DNA from: Paraburkholderia sp. Ac-20340
GTDB lineage: Bacteria; Pseudomonadota; Gammaproteobacteria; Burkholderiales; Burkholderiaceae
Direction: 5' to 3'
DNA: 64,000 nucleotides
Assembly: GCF_017104965.1 (NCBI RefSeq)
Contig: NZ_JAAGPR010000015.1
Span: 1 to 64,000 of the forward strand
Within the stretch, counting starts at the first letter, position 1. The number at the start of each line of letters is the position of its first letter. This document shows, in pieces, positions 47,676 through 56,072 of this stretch. Below the pieces are notes generated by a model. It worked only from the letters and a program-made list of their open reading frames with translations. It was not told the DNA's origin and searched no databases. The position numbers and the translations under genes were made by a program.

Positions 47676-49211
47676 TTACTTCTGCGCCGGCGCGCGCGGG
47701 CGAAGCGGCACGAACTGCGTGTTGTCGCCACGTCGCACGAGGATCGCGACCATCTTCTGCGTATCCAGATGCGAACTGACGTCCTGGAACTGCTTCGCGT
47801 TGGCGATATCGGTGTCGCCTACGCGCAGGATGATGTCGCCCTTTTGCAGACCGGCGCGCGCCGCGGGACCGTCCACCGCATCGACCACCACGCCGCCCTT
47901 GATCTTGAGCTGGGCCAGTTGATCGGCGGGAATGTCGGTCACCGACAGACCCAGCGCGTTCGCCGCACGCGGCTTCGGCGCCGGCGCTTTCTTCGCGTCG
48001 GGCTTGCCGCCCTTGTCGGTCTGCATTTCGGCGATCGAGATCGGCAGGTCGCGGGTCTGGCCCTTGCGCCAGATCGTCACCGTCGCCTTGCTGCCCGGCT
48101 TGGTGTCGCCGACCATGCGCGGCAGATCGGTTGCGGCGTCCACGGTCTGACCATTGAACTTCTGGATGATGTCGCCCGGCTGGATGCCCGCCTTGTCGGC
48201 CGGTCCGCCCGGCTCGACGCTCGACACCAGCGCGCCCTGCGCCTTCGGCAGACCGAGCGAATCGGCGACATCCTTCGTCACCTCGCCGATCGCCACGGCG
48301 ATGCGGCCGCGCGTGACCTTGCCGGACGTCTTGAGCTGATCCGCCACGCGCATCGCCTCGTCGATCGGAATCGCGAACGAAATGCCCATGAAGCCGCCGG
48401 TGCGGCTATAGATCTGCGAGTTGATGCCGATCACCTCGCCCTGCATATTGATGAGCGGACCGCCCGAATTGCCGGGGTTCACCGCCACGTCGGTCTGGAT
48501 GAACGGCAGATAGTCGCCGGTATCGCGCCCCTTGGCGCTGACGATGCCCGCCGTCACGGTGTTTTCGAGGCCGAACGGCGAACCGATCGCCACGACCCAC
48601 TCGCCCACGCGCACCTTGTTCGAATCGCCAACGTTCACCGCCGGCAGATTGTTCGCCTGGATCTTGACCACGGCCACATCGGTGCGGTCGTCCACGCCGA
48701 TGAGTTTGGCCTTGAATTCGCGCTTGTCGGTGAGCGTGACGTAGATGCTGTCCGCATCGTCCACTACGTGAGCGTTGGTCATCACGTAGCCGTCGCTCGT
48801 CATGATGAAGCCGGAGCCGACGCCGCTGTTCTGTTCGCTGTCGCTACCGCTGTCCGGGCCGGAGTCCTGGCCGCCCTGGCTGCCTTGACCGCCCTGCCCG
48901 CCGCCCTGGCCGCCGCGCGGCGACTGGCCTTGCCCGCCCTGCGGACCTTGCGGCAAGGGAATGCCGAAGAAGCGGCGGAAAAATTCCGACATGTCGCCGT
49001 TATCCATGCCCGGCGGCAGATTCCCGCCCTGCGAGAGCGTCACGCGTGTCGTGGTGCGGATGTTGACCACCGAGGGCCCCACCTTGTCCACGAGATCGGT
49101 GAAGTCAGGCAGATTGGCGGCGGGCGCCGCCGTTGCCACGTGCGGGGCGAACGGCAGGCACACCGCCACCACCGCGGCCGCGAAGAATTTGCGCAGCGGG
49201 AGGATCGTCAT
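47676..49211 (-). CDS. mucD: Periplasmic serine protease, Do/DegP family (MucD)
   Basis: 511 aa. Signal peptide about residues 1-29 (ending HVATAAPAA). Catalytic triad: His in VMTNAHVVDDAD, Asp in VDDRTDVAVVKI and Ser in PGNSGGPLINMQG. Two PDZ domains follow (about 310-400 and 420-500; motifs PGGPADKAGIQPGDIIQKFN and GPAARAGLQKGDIILRVGD). A Gly/Gln/Ser-rich loop (about 92-125) lies before the catalytic histidine. It removes misfolded envelope proteins and, with the rpoE-rseA-rseB genes upstream, forms the sigma-E type response unit. Confidence 0.97.
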   Translation of the reverse strand: MTILPLRKFFAAAVVAVCLPFAPHVATAAPAANLPDFTDLVDKVGPSVVNIRTTTRVTLSQGGNLPPGMDNGDMSEFFRRFFGIPLPQGPQGGQGQSPRGGQGGGQGGQGSQGGQDSGPDSGSDSEQNSGVGSGFIMTSDGYVMTNAHVVDDADSIYVTLTDKREFKAKLIGVDDRTDVAVVKIQANNLPAVNVGDSNKVRVGEWVVAIGSPFGLENTVTAGIVSAKGRDTGDYLPFIQTDVAVNPGNSGGPLINMQGEVIGINSQIYSRTGGFMGISFAIPIDEAMRVADQLKTSGKVTRGRIAVAIGEVTKDVADSLGLPKAQGALVSSVEPGGPADKAGIQPGDIIQKFNGQTVDAATDLPRMVGDTKPGSKATVTIWRKGQTRDLPISIAEMQTDKGGKPDAKKAPAPKPRAANALGLSVTDIPADQLAQLKIKGGVVVDAVDGPAARAGLQKGDIILRVGDTDIANAKQFQDVSSHLDTQKMVAILVRRGDNTQFVPLRPRAPAQK

Positions 49212-49231
49212 ATCGTAATCGGCCGTAGGAG

Positions 49232-50320
49232 TTACTTGGGAGCCTTGTATTCTATGGCAGACGCGAATTGCTGCAACGTGGCCTGGGGCACTTCGCCGAG
49301 CAGCGTGATCCAGTAATCCCCGTTGCGCTTGACCAGCACGTGGGTTGCGCCATTACTTCCCGCGCCTTCCTTGCGGCTGTTATGCTCGACCGGTTCGACG
49401 AACACGGACACTGCCGAAAGGCCATCCGAGAACACCGCCTGGTCAACCGGAATGGGCGGCTCGCTCGCATCACGCGCGGCCATCGGGCGGCGCAACTCGC
49501 GAATCTTCGCAAAACCCGGCACGGTCTGGGCGAAAGTCCAGCCCTGCGCTTCCATATCGACGCTTTGCAGCGGCGGACGTACCACCGTCCAGCCCGCCGT
49601 GTTGCGCATGCCGGCCACGATCGGCGCCTTGTCGACCGGCACGCCGATGCTCACCTGCGTAAACGACAGTTGCTGCAGCACCTGGCCGTTCGACGGATCG
49701 AGCGTCTGCGAACGCAGCAACAGGCCCGTCTTTGCGTCCGCCCACAGCTTGTAGGCGAAACGGTAAGCGTCCTTGGGATCGAGTTCGATGACCTGACTGT
49801 CGACGCCCGCCACGCGGTCGGAGCCGAGCATCTTCGGGTCGTAGACGGACAGCACCTGATCGCCGCTCGTGGCGAGCAGCGCCGGGAAGGCGTCCTTGTT
49901 CTGGCGTTTTTCGACGACGCAGAGCTTGCGCTCCGGCACGAACGTGTAGAGGTCGTCGTTATGGCGCAACATCTTGCGCGGCTTGCCGTCGAGGCTTTCG
50001 AGCTGCTCGAACTCGCCTTCGCTCTTCGTCGCGTAATGCGTGATGCGCGTCGACTGCACGAAGTTGCCGCGCTGGTAGACGAAAGTGCCGGTGTAATTCT
50101 GCTGCTGGGCGGCCTGCTGGATGCGGTCGAGCCACTGCGCAGCGCTCTGGCGCGTGGCCGGGTCCGCAGCACGGGTGGCCGATCCAGCCGACGCGCCTTG
50201 CGCGTGTGCACGCGTAGAGGCAGACAGAGCGGTGAACATTACGGCTGCACAGCACAGGATTGCCGGCAACCGCCCCCAGAAAGTGTTTTTATTCAACCGC
50301 AATGTCTGCATCAGACTCAC
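49232..50320 (-). CDS. rseB: Sigma-E regulatory protein RseB/MucB
   Basis: 362 aa periplasmic protein. Signal peptide residues about 15-40 (LPAILCCAAVMFTALSASTRAHA). The MucB/RseB family is recognised by WLDRIQQAAQQQNYTGTFVY, THYATKSEGEFEQLESLDG, YDPKMLGSDRVAGVDSQV and KTGLLLRSQTL, plus the C-terminal ALLRMPDGFQ-like part here WKG-poor. RseB shields RseA from cleavage and senses lipid or LPS signals. The start overlaps the rseA stop by 4 bp. A second in-frame start is possible after the first 13 residues. Confidence 0.95.
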   Translation of the reverse strand: MSLMQTLRLNKNTFWGRLPAILCCAAVMFTALSASTRAHAQGASAGSATRAADPATRQSAAQWLDRIQQAAQQQNYTGTFVYQRGNFVQSTRITHYATKSEGEFEQLESLDGKPRKMLRHNDDLYTFVPERKLCVVEKRQNKDAFPALLATSGDQVLSVYDPKMLGSDRVAGVDSQVIELDPKDAYRFAYKLWADAKTGLLLRSQTLDPSNGQVLQQLSFTQVSIGVPVDKAPIVAGMRNTAGWTVVRPPLQSVDMEAQGWTFAQTVPGFAKIRELRRPMAARDASEPPIPVDQAVFSDGLSAVSVFVEPVEHNSRKEGAGSNGATHVLVKRNGDYWITLLGEVPQATLQQFASAIEYKAPK

Positions 50321-50991
50321 TGGCCTTGCGTGGTAAGAGCAGCAGAACGGATCAGCGGCATCGAATCCGACATGACCGGCTGCTGCGCGAACTGCTGATG
50401 TGCTTCGAGATAAGCGTCCAGACGCGCGTCGCGGATGATGTTGCCGCCATCCTGAACCGCCGCCGTCTGCACGGGCACGGCATTCATCGCCACGCGCTGG
50501 ACGTTGTCGCCCGCCGGTTGCATCGCAGCGATCTGCGAGCCGCCGGCCATGCCGACGCCACGCATCTGCGGCACGACCACCCAGGTGAGCGTGGCAGCCG
50601 CAGCCGCGACAGCCAGCGACGGCACCACACGGCGGCGCAGCGACAGAATACGCGCGACGCGGCCGTTATGCGTGGCCGCCGGAGCGTCCGCCGCGACGGC
50701 GGCAGGCGCCAGCACGTGCGGCTCCGCCTCGAAGCGCGCGGCGAAATTCGCCATGAACGACTGGCTCGCGGCCGGGCTCATCGCCAGGTCGTCCGAGCGC
50801 AGCGCGTCGCCGATCAGGTGATACGCCGACCAGGCCTTGCGGTCCTCTTCGACGAATCCAGAAAAAATGGCATTCAGATGCGCCTGCGTGTCCACTTCAG
50901 CGGCGAATTCGCCGTCGACAAACGCGGACAGACGCTCGCCATGCGAGCTTGACACCGATTGCATCGAAACCGACCCCATGATGCTCCCCAT
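50317..50991 (-). CDS. rseA: Anti-sigma factor RseA/MucA
   Basis: 224 aa single-pass inner-membrane protein. N-terminal sigma-binding domain: HGERLSAFVDGEFAAEVD, then WSAYHLIGDALRSDD. The membrane segment is about residues 118-138 (VVPSLAVAAAAATLTWVVVP), and the C-terminal periplasmic part is Ala/Gln/Val-rich. It holds RpoE at the membrane until proteolysis. The ATG at 50979 is better spaced from a GGGGAG sequence than the one at 50991, so the first four residues are uncertain. Between rpoE and rseB. Confidence 0.95.
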   Translation of the reverse strand: MGSIMGSVSMQSVSSSHGERLSAFVDGEFAAEVDTQAHLNAIFSGFVEEDRKAWSAYHLIGDALRSDDLAMSPAASQSFMANFAARFEAEPHVLAPAAVAADAPAATHNGRVARILSLRRRVVPSLAVAAAAATLTWVVVPQMRGVGMAGGSQIAAMQPAGDNVQRVAMNAVPVQTAAVQDGGNIIRDARLDAYLEAHQQFAQQPVMSDSMPLIRSAALTTQGQ

Positions 50992-51063
50992 ATCCTTACA
51001 GAGCCCCGTAGTGACACACTCACTTTAGTGACTTGCGTCCGTACCCGGCGCGAGCGTGGCTTT

Positions 51064-51663
51064 TTACCAGCGCTTGCCTTCCGGTGTGTCCAGCAGCGGA
51101 CGCAATTTTGCCGCAATGGCTTCGCGAGCGCGGAAAATTCTCGATCTGACGGTGCCGATCGGGCAGCCCATCATGTCGGCAATTTCCTCGTAGCTCAAAC
51201 CTTCAATTTCCCGAAGAGTAATGGCGGTACGCAGCTCTTCCGGTAAAACCGCCATTGCAGCATTGACCGTCTGGGCGATCTGCTTGCTCATCAACATCGA
51301 CTCGGGCGTGTTGATATCCCTTAGTTGATCGGCGTCCGAGAAAGTTTCCGCTTCTTCTGCATCTGCTTCGGTCGAAGTAGGAGCGCGTCTGCCCTGGGTT
51401 GCAAGGTAGTTCTTCGCCGTATTGACAGCGATCCGGTAAAGCCAGGTATAGAAAGCGGACTCGCCACGGAATTGCGGCAGCGCCCGGTACGCCTTGATAA
51501 AGGCGTCCTGCGCCACGTCCTCGACCTCCGCGGGGTCCCGCACGAGGCGCGAGATCAGGCGGATGATCTTGCGGTGGTACTTGGAGACCAGCAGTTCGAA
51601 CGCGGCCTTGTCACCTTTTTGCACGCGCTCGACCAGCACCTGGTCAATTTCTTTTTCGCTCAC
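51064..51663 (-). CDS. rpoE: RNA polymerase sigma factor RpoE (AlgU type, ECF)
   Basis: 199 aa from a GTG (VSEKEIDQVLVERVQKGDKA). Region 2: AFELLVSKYHRKIIRLISRL and DVAQDAFIKAYRALPQF. Region 4: AMAVLPEELRTAITLREIEG, LSYEEIADMMGCPIGTVRSR. It is the envelope-stress sigma factor and the first gene of rpoE-rseA-rseB-mucD. Between the two regions it has an acidic linker of about 25 residues (TSTEADAEEAETFSDADQLR), longer than in E. coli. A set of 9-bp spaced repeats lies 70-100 bp upstream. Confidence 0.96.
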   Translation of the reverse strand: MSEKEIDQVLVERVQKGDKAAFELLVSKYHRKIIRLISRLVRDPAEVEDVAQDAFIKAYRALPQFRGESAFYTWLYRIAVNTAKNYLATQGRRAPTSTEADAEEAETFSDADQLRDINTPESMLMSKQIAQTVNAAMAVLPEELRTAITLREIEGLSYEEIADMMGCPIGTVRSRIFRAREAIAAKLRPLLDTPEGKRW

Positions 51664-51730
51664 CTGAAAAGTCCGTTAGCTCATGAAGTGGACGCGGGGC
51701 CTCATTGTAGCGTCACCGCCACGGCCCCAC

Positions 51731-51764
51731 GTTACGCGCGTTACAGCGGTTACAGTCTTTACAG
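51731..51764 (-). repeat. Four 9-bp spaced GTAA repeats upstream of rpoE
   Basis: On the minus strand CTGTAA starts at 51764, 51755 and 51746, and GTAA continues the period at 51735. The exact 9-bp spacing is shorter than one helical turn. It lies about 70-100 bp before the rpoE start codon, in the promoter zone. Confidence 0.65.
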
Positions 51765-51854
51765 CAGACCGCTGGAGGTGGAACCGGACTAATTGGGGAC
51801 GCCGTGACGAAGCGCAAGAGCGCAGCGGCAGATGAACGGAAAAAGCGGAGAAAA

Positions 51855-52370
51855 TCAGCGCCCTGACGCGCTGCGGGCGGCCACGGCGAGCACGCGGAAA
51901 GATTCCGCGTCGAGCGAATCGGCAGCAATCAGAACACTGCGGCGGCGCGCGCCGGCTGCCACGCTCAGCGAGAGCATGGCCCCGCCCCACTGCGCGGCGC
52001 CCAGCAGGCGGCCTTCCAGAAGACAGGCCTGCGAATGCGAAAACGCCGCAAAGCGATCGGTCCCGATTTCGATGAAAGCCGGTTGTGCGCGGCGCCACGC
52101 GGCAAACGCCAGTCCACCGGTGGCCGCCAGCGCGAGCGCAGGCGGCAACGCCCGCCAGGCGCCCAGCCACGGCGCCAGCGTCGAATACAACGCCAGCGCA
52201 GCGACTAAAACACCCACAAGCAGCACAGCCTGAAGCGTCCACGACGGACGCATGGCGATACGCAGCGCAGGCCCGCGCCGATCAGCAGAATCGGAACCAG
52301 AAATAGAAACGCGGCCGCCCGACCCAGATAACTGGGCCGGAGCGGCCGCGGTGTCGCTCGAGGCGATCAC
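51855..52370 (-). CDS. Small membrane protein, YgfX-like (tentative)
   Basis: 171 aa. Two adjacent hydrophobic segments at about residues 48-65 and 72-90 (QAVLLVGVLVAALALYSTLA; PPALALAATGGLAFAAWR) followed by a soluble beta-rich part (FIEIGTDRFAAFSHSQACLL, RRSVLIAADSLDAESFRVLA). This layout, and location beside the rpoE and fabF genes, resembles YgfX/CptA-type inner-membrane proteins, but I see no decisive motif. It starts 18 bp upstream of fabF's stop on the same strand. Identity is open. Confidence 0.6.
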   Translation of the reverse strand: MIASSDTAAAPAQLSGSGGRVSISGSDSADRRGPALRIAMRPSWTLQAVLLVGVLVAALALYSTLAPWLGAWRALPPALALAATGGLAFAAWRRAQPAFIEIGTDRFAAFSHSQACLLEGRLLGAAQWGGAMLSLSVAAGARRRSVLIAADSLDAESFRVLAVAARSASGR

Positions 52371-52387
52371 ATCAACTCGCTAGCGTC

Positions 52388-53629
52388 TTAAGCGTGACGC
52401 TTGAACACCAGCGTGCCGTTCGTGCCACCGAAGCCGAACGAGTTCTTCAGCGCGACGTCGATCTTCATGTCCCGCGCGGTGTTCGCGCAGTAGTCCAGGT
52501 CGCAAGCCGGGTCCTGGTTGAAGATGTTGATCGTCGGCGGCGAGATCTGGTTGTGCACGGCAAGCACCGTGAACACCGATTCCAGACCGCCCGCGCCGCC
52601 CAGCAAGTGACCCGTCATCGACTTCGTCGAGTTCACGACGATGTCCTTCGCGTGGTCGCCGAAAGCGCGCTTGATTGCGGTGGTTTCCGCCAGGTCGCCG
52701 AGCGGCGTCGAGGTGCCGTGGGCGCTCAGCCAGTTCACTTCGTTGGCGTTCACGCCGGCGTTCTTCATCGCCGCCAGCATGCAGCGGCGTGCGCCGTCGC
52801 CGTCTTCCAGCGGAGCAGTCATGTGATAAGCATCACCGCTCATGCCGTAGCCGCCGATTTCCGCGTAGATCTTCGCGCCGCGCGCCTTCGCGTGTTCGTA
52901 CTCTTCGAGCACCATCACGCCAGCGCCTTCGCCGAGCACGAAACCGTCACGGTCCTTGTCCCACGGACGGCTGGCCGTTGCCGGATCGTCGTTGCGCTGC
53001 GAAAGCGCACGCGCCGCAGCGAAACCGCCGATACCGAGCGGCGACACGGTCGATTCCGCGCCACCCGCGATCATCACATCGCAGTCGCCGTATTCGATCA
53101 GACGCGACGCTTCGCCGATGCAGTGCAGACCGGTCGTGCACGCCGTCACCATCGACAGGTTCGGGCCCTTGAGGCCGAATTTGATCGACAGATGGCCGGA
53201 GATCATGTTGATGATCGAAGCCGGCACGAAGAACGGCGAAATGCGGCGCGGGCCGCGGTTGAGCAATTCGGTTTGCGTGACTTCGATCATCGGCAGACCG
53301 CCGATACCCGAGCCCACGTTCACGCCGATGCGCTCCGCGTTGGCTTCGGTGACTTCGAGGCCACTGTCCTTGAGCGCCTGCATGCCCGCAGCGATGCCGA
53401 AATGGATAAACGTATCCATATGGCGCGCTTCTTTGGCCGGCATGTAGTCTTCGACGTTGAAGCCCTTCACTTCCCCGGCAAAGCGGGTCGAGAAGTTCGT
53501 CGCATCGAACTTGGTGATGTTGGCGATACCCGACTTGCCAGCGACCAGATTGGCCCAGCCGTCGGCAACATTATTGCCAACAGGCGAAATCAGCCCCAGG
53601 CCTGTAACAACAACTCGACGGCGGCTCAC
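52388..53629 (-). CDS. fabF: Beta-ketoacyl-ACP synthase II FabF
   Basis: 413 aa from a GTG at 53629 (VSRRRVVVTGLGLISPVGNN) preceded by AAGGGG at good spacing. It elongates acyl-ACP with malonyl-ACP. Catalytic triad: Cys in MVTACTTGLHCIGEA, His in LSAHGTSTPLGDLAET and His in GHLLGGAGGLESVF. The C-terminal GFGGTNGTLVF closes the fold. Last of plsX-fabH-fabD-fabG-acpP-fabF. A terminator-like stem lies between acpP and this gene (53653-53703). Confidence 0.98.
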   Translation of the reverse strand: MSRRRVVVTGLGLISPVGNNVADGWANLVAGKSGIANITKFDATNFSTRFAGEVKGFNVEDYMPAKEARHMDTFIHFGIAAGMQALKDSGLEVTEANAERIGVNVGSGIGGLPMIEVTQTELLNRGPRRISPFFVPASIINMISGHLSIKFGLKGPNLSMVTACTTGLHCIGEASRLIEYGDCDVMIAGGAESTVSPLGIGGFAAARALSQRNDDPATASRPWDKDRDGFVLGEGAGVMVLEEYEHAKARGAKIYAEIGGYGMSGDAYHMTAPLEDGDGARRCMLAAMKNAGVNANEVNWLSAHGTSTPLGDLAETTAIKRAFGDHAKDIVVNSTKSMTGHLLGGAGGLESVFTVLAVHNQISPPTINIFNQDPACDLDYCANTARDMKIDVALKNSFGFGGTNGTLVFKRHA

Positions 53630-53652
53630 GGTAACCCCTTTTCCATAGATGA

Positions 53653-53703
53653 CAAAAACAAAAGCCACAGAGGCCGCAGGAAATGCTCCTGTGAGCCCTG
53701 TGG
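53653..53703 (-). terminator. Stem with U-rich tail between acpP and fabF
   Basis: Minus strand CCACAG pairs with CTGTGG enclosing an inner CACAGGA/TCCTGCG helix, followed by CTTTTGTTTTTG. It ends 24 nt before the fabF start. It would cut or reduce transcription into fabF, so acpP can be made in excess. Confidence 0.7.
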
Positions 53704-53821
53704 CTAGTTGACCGGCAGATGCCCCGCAACGAGTGCGGCAGGCTTACGCGGTTTCACGGGCGAGCGTCCTCGCGGGCCAACCGCACGCACGCGGCGCTGG
53801 CGGCCCGGGAAGGAAGTAGCC

Positions 53822-54061
53822 TTAGGCCTTGACGTTCGCGCGAGCGTAGTCGATCGCTTGCTGAACCGTCGTGATCTTCTCGGCTTCCTCGTCCGGGATT
53901 TCCATGCCGAATTCGTCTTCGAGGGCCATCACCAGTTCGACGGTGTCGAGCGAGTCTGCGCCCAGATCGTTCACGAACGAAGCTTCGGTCTTGATTTCAG
54001 CTTCGGCGACGCCCAGTTGTTCGGCGACGATCTTCTTGACGCGCTGTTCGATGTTGTCCAT
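53822..54061 (-). CDS. acpP: Acyl carrier protein AcpP
   Basis: 79 aa, acidic four-helix carrier of growing acyl chains. The phosphopantetheine site is Ser37 in GADSLDTVELVMALE. The C-terminus is QQAIDYARANVKA. A strong GGAGGGG ribosome site precedes the ATG, and an extended -10 element at 54108-54116 suggests its own promoter. AcpS, encoded at 39787-40194, activates it. This is usually one of the most abundant proteins in the cell, in line with these signals. Confidence 0.99.
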   Translation of the reverse strand: MDNIEQRVKKIVAEQLGVAEAEIKTEASFVNDLGADSLDTVELVMALEDEFGMEIPDEEAEKITTVQQAIDYARANVKA

Positions 54062-54107
54062 TACCCCTCCAAGGGAAAAAAGTTAGCTCATGAATGCGAG
54101 TGCGCGC

Positions 54108-54116
54108 ATTTTATCA
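54108..54116 (-). promoter_or_regulatory. Extended -10 element upstream of acpP
   Basis: Minus strand TGATAAAAT (TG-N-TAAAAT) about 47 nt before the acpP ATG. The -35 is weak, as is usual for extended -10 promoters. Confidence 0.55.
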
Positions 54117-54230
54117 GGTTTGACCTGGCAGAAAAGCAGTGCGCCCGCGGTTCCGGAACGGCTGTCCGCGCCTGCGCCTAACGAATCATTTCGCCAGACA
54201 CTTCAAGGCGCGGATAGTACCTGAATCCGG

Positions 54231-54980
54231 TTAAGACATATACATGCCGCCGTTCACGTGCATCGTCGTGCCCGTGATATAGCCCGCCTGCGGCGAAGCC
54301 AGGAAAGCCACCGCATGAGCGATGTCTTCCGGGCTGCCAAGGCGTCCCAGCGGAATCTGCTGCTTGAGCGCAGCCTGTTGCTCGGCCGGCAGATCCTTGG
54401 TCATGTCGGTATCGATAAAGCCCGGCGCCACGCAGTTCACCGTGATGCCGCGGCTGCCGATTTCGCGTGCGAGCGCGCGCGTCATGCCCGCGACGCCGGC
54501 CTTGGCCGCCGCGTAATTGGCCTGACCCGGGTTGCCCGACGAGCCGACCACCGACGTGATATTGATGATGCGGCCAGCCTTGGCCTTCATCATGGGGCGC
54601 AGCACGGCGCGCGAGAGGCGGAACACCGACTTCAGGTTGGTGTCGATCACCGCGTCCCACTCGTCGTCTTTCATGCGCATCGCCAGGTTGTCCTGCGTGA
54701 TGCCCGCATTGTTGACGAGGATCGCCAATGCGCCGAATTCCTTGACCGTTGCGTCGATGAGCGCTTCTGCCGCAGCCGCGTCGTTGACGTCGAGGACCGC
54801 GCCGCGGCCCTTCACGCCTGCCGCTTCGAACGCTGCCGTGATGGCTTGCGCGCCGCTTTCGCTCGTTGCCGTGCCGATCACCGTCGCGCCCTGGCGCGCC
54901 AGTTCCAGCGCGATCGCACGGCCGATGCCGCGCGAGGCGCCGGTGACGATCGCGGCTTGATTATCGAGAGTCTTTTCCAT
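54231..54980 (-). CDS. fabG: 3-oxoacyl-ACP reductase FabG
   Basis: 249 aa short-chain dehydrogenase, NADPH-dependent, which reduces 3-oxoacyl-ACP. Cofactor loop TGASRGIGRAIALELARQG, LVNNAGITQDNLAMRM with the conserved NAG, the catalytic Ser in INITSVVGSSGNPGQANYAA and Tyr/Lys in NYAAAKAG. The C-terminus GYITGTTMHVNGGMYMS is the usual FabG end. It lies 20 bp after fabD and 170 bp before acpP. Confidence 0.98.
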   Translation of the reverse strand: MEKTLDNQAAIVTGASRGIGRAIALELARQGATVIGTATSESGAQAITAAFEAAGVKGRGAVLDVNDAAAAEALIDATVKEFGALAILVNNAGITQDNLAMRMKDDEWDAVIDTNLKSVFRLSRAVLRPMMKAKAGRIINITSVVGSSGNPGQANYAAAKAGVAGMTRALAREIGSRGITVNCVAPGFIDTDMTKDLPAEQQAALKQQIPLGRLGSPEDIAHAVAFLASPQAGYITGTTMHVNGGMYMS

Positions 54981-54999
54981 CTTTTGAATCCGTTGCGAG

Positions 55000-55938
55000 T
55001 TATGCGTTCAGAAGCGCGAGCGCTTCTTCGAGCGACTTCGGATCGAACACCGAGGCGCCGACCAGCTCGCCGTCGATACGCTTCGTGAGGCCCGCGAGCA
55101 CCTTGCCCGGACCGCATTCGACCACGTGCGTCGCGCCTTGAGCGGCGATCGCCTTCACGCACTCGACCCAGCGCACCGCACCGGCGGCCTGACGCACCAG
55201 GGCGTCGCGGATCTTCGCGGGATCGGTTTCGAAGGCCACGTCGACGTTGTTGACAACCGGGATCACCGGTGCGTTCAGCGTGACGCCTGCGAGGTATTCG
55301 CGCAGCTGGTCCGAAGCGGGCTTGAGCAGCGACGAGTGGAACGGCGCCGACACCGGCAGCGGCAGCGCGCGCTTGGCGCCCTTCGCCTTGGCGACTTCGC
55401 AGGCCTTTTCGACCGCAGCCTTGTGGCCCGCGATCACGACTTGCGCCGGCGCGTTGAAGTTGACGGCTTCGACCACGCCGCCGCTTGCTGCGGCCGCTTC
55501 CGCGCAGACCGCGCGCACGGTGTCGTCGTCGAGACCGAGCACGGCGGCCATGCCGCCTTCGCCGACCGGCACCGCATTCTGCATCGCCTGGGCGCGGAAA
55601 CGCACGAGCGGCACAGCGTCGCGGAACGCCAGCACGCCGGCCGCGACCAGCGCCGTGTATTCGCCGAGGCTGTGGCCTGCGACGATTGCGGGCGCCGGGC
55701 CACCTGCCTGCTGCCACGCGCGATAAACGGCGTAGGCGGCGGTGAGCATGACCGGCTGCGTGTTGGTGGTGAGGTTGAGCTCTTCTGCCGGGCCTGCGGC
55801 GATCAGCTTGCCGAGATCCTGGCCCAGTGCGTCGGACGCTTCCTGAACCGTCTCGCGCACGATGGCGTTATCGGCAAAGGCGTCGAGCATGCCGACGGCC
55901 TGCGAGCCCTGGCCCGGAAAAACGAATGCGAATTTCAT
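55000..55938 (-). CDS. fabD: Malonyl-CoA:ACP transacylase FabD
   Basis: 312 aa. It moves malonyl from CoA to ACP. Start MKFAFVFPGQGSQAVGMLDA; nucleophile serine in GHSLGEYTAL; Arg and Gln positions in RFRAQAMQNAVPVGEG; the second catalytic His is in PFHSSLLKPASDQL. Complete. It sits between fabH (134 bp gap with a GC-rich hairpin near 56006-56028) and fabG (20 bp). Confidence 0.98.
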   Translation of the reverse strand: MKFAFVFPGQGSQAVGMLDAFADNAIVRETVQEASDALGQDLGKLIAAGPAEELNLTTNTQPVMLTAAYAVYRAWQQAGGPAPAIVAGHSLGEYTALVAAGVLAFRDAVPLVRFRAQAMQNAVPVGEGGMAAVLGLDDDTVRAVCAEAAAASGGVVEAVNFNAPAQVVIAGHKAAVEKACEVAKAKGAKRALPLPVSAPFHSSLLKPASDQLREYLAGVTLNAPVIPVVNNVDVAFETDPAKIRDALVRQAAGAVRWVECVKAIAAQGATHVVECGPGKVLAGLTKRIDGELVGASVFDPKSLEEALALLNA

Positions 55939-56072
55939 GACTTCCCCAAAATTCGGTCAAAACGGATGGGCGATGCGCTCGGGTGAACCGCCGCGGACCG
56001 CGCACCTCGCGTGTCTTTCGGACGCGAGTGCTGGCGGCCAGCGAGGCGGGAGCGCGAAAGCCCGCTCGGAAA

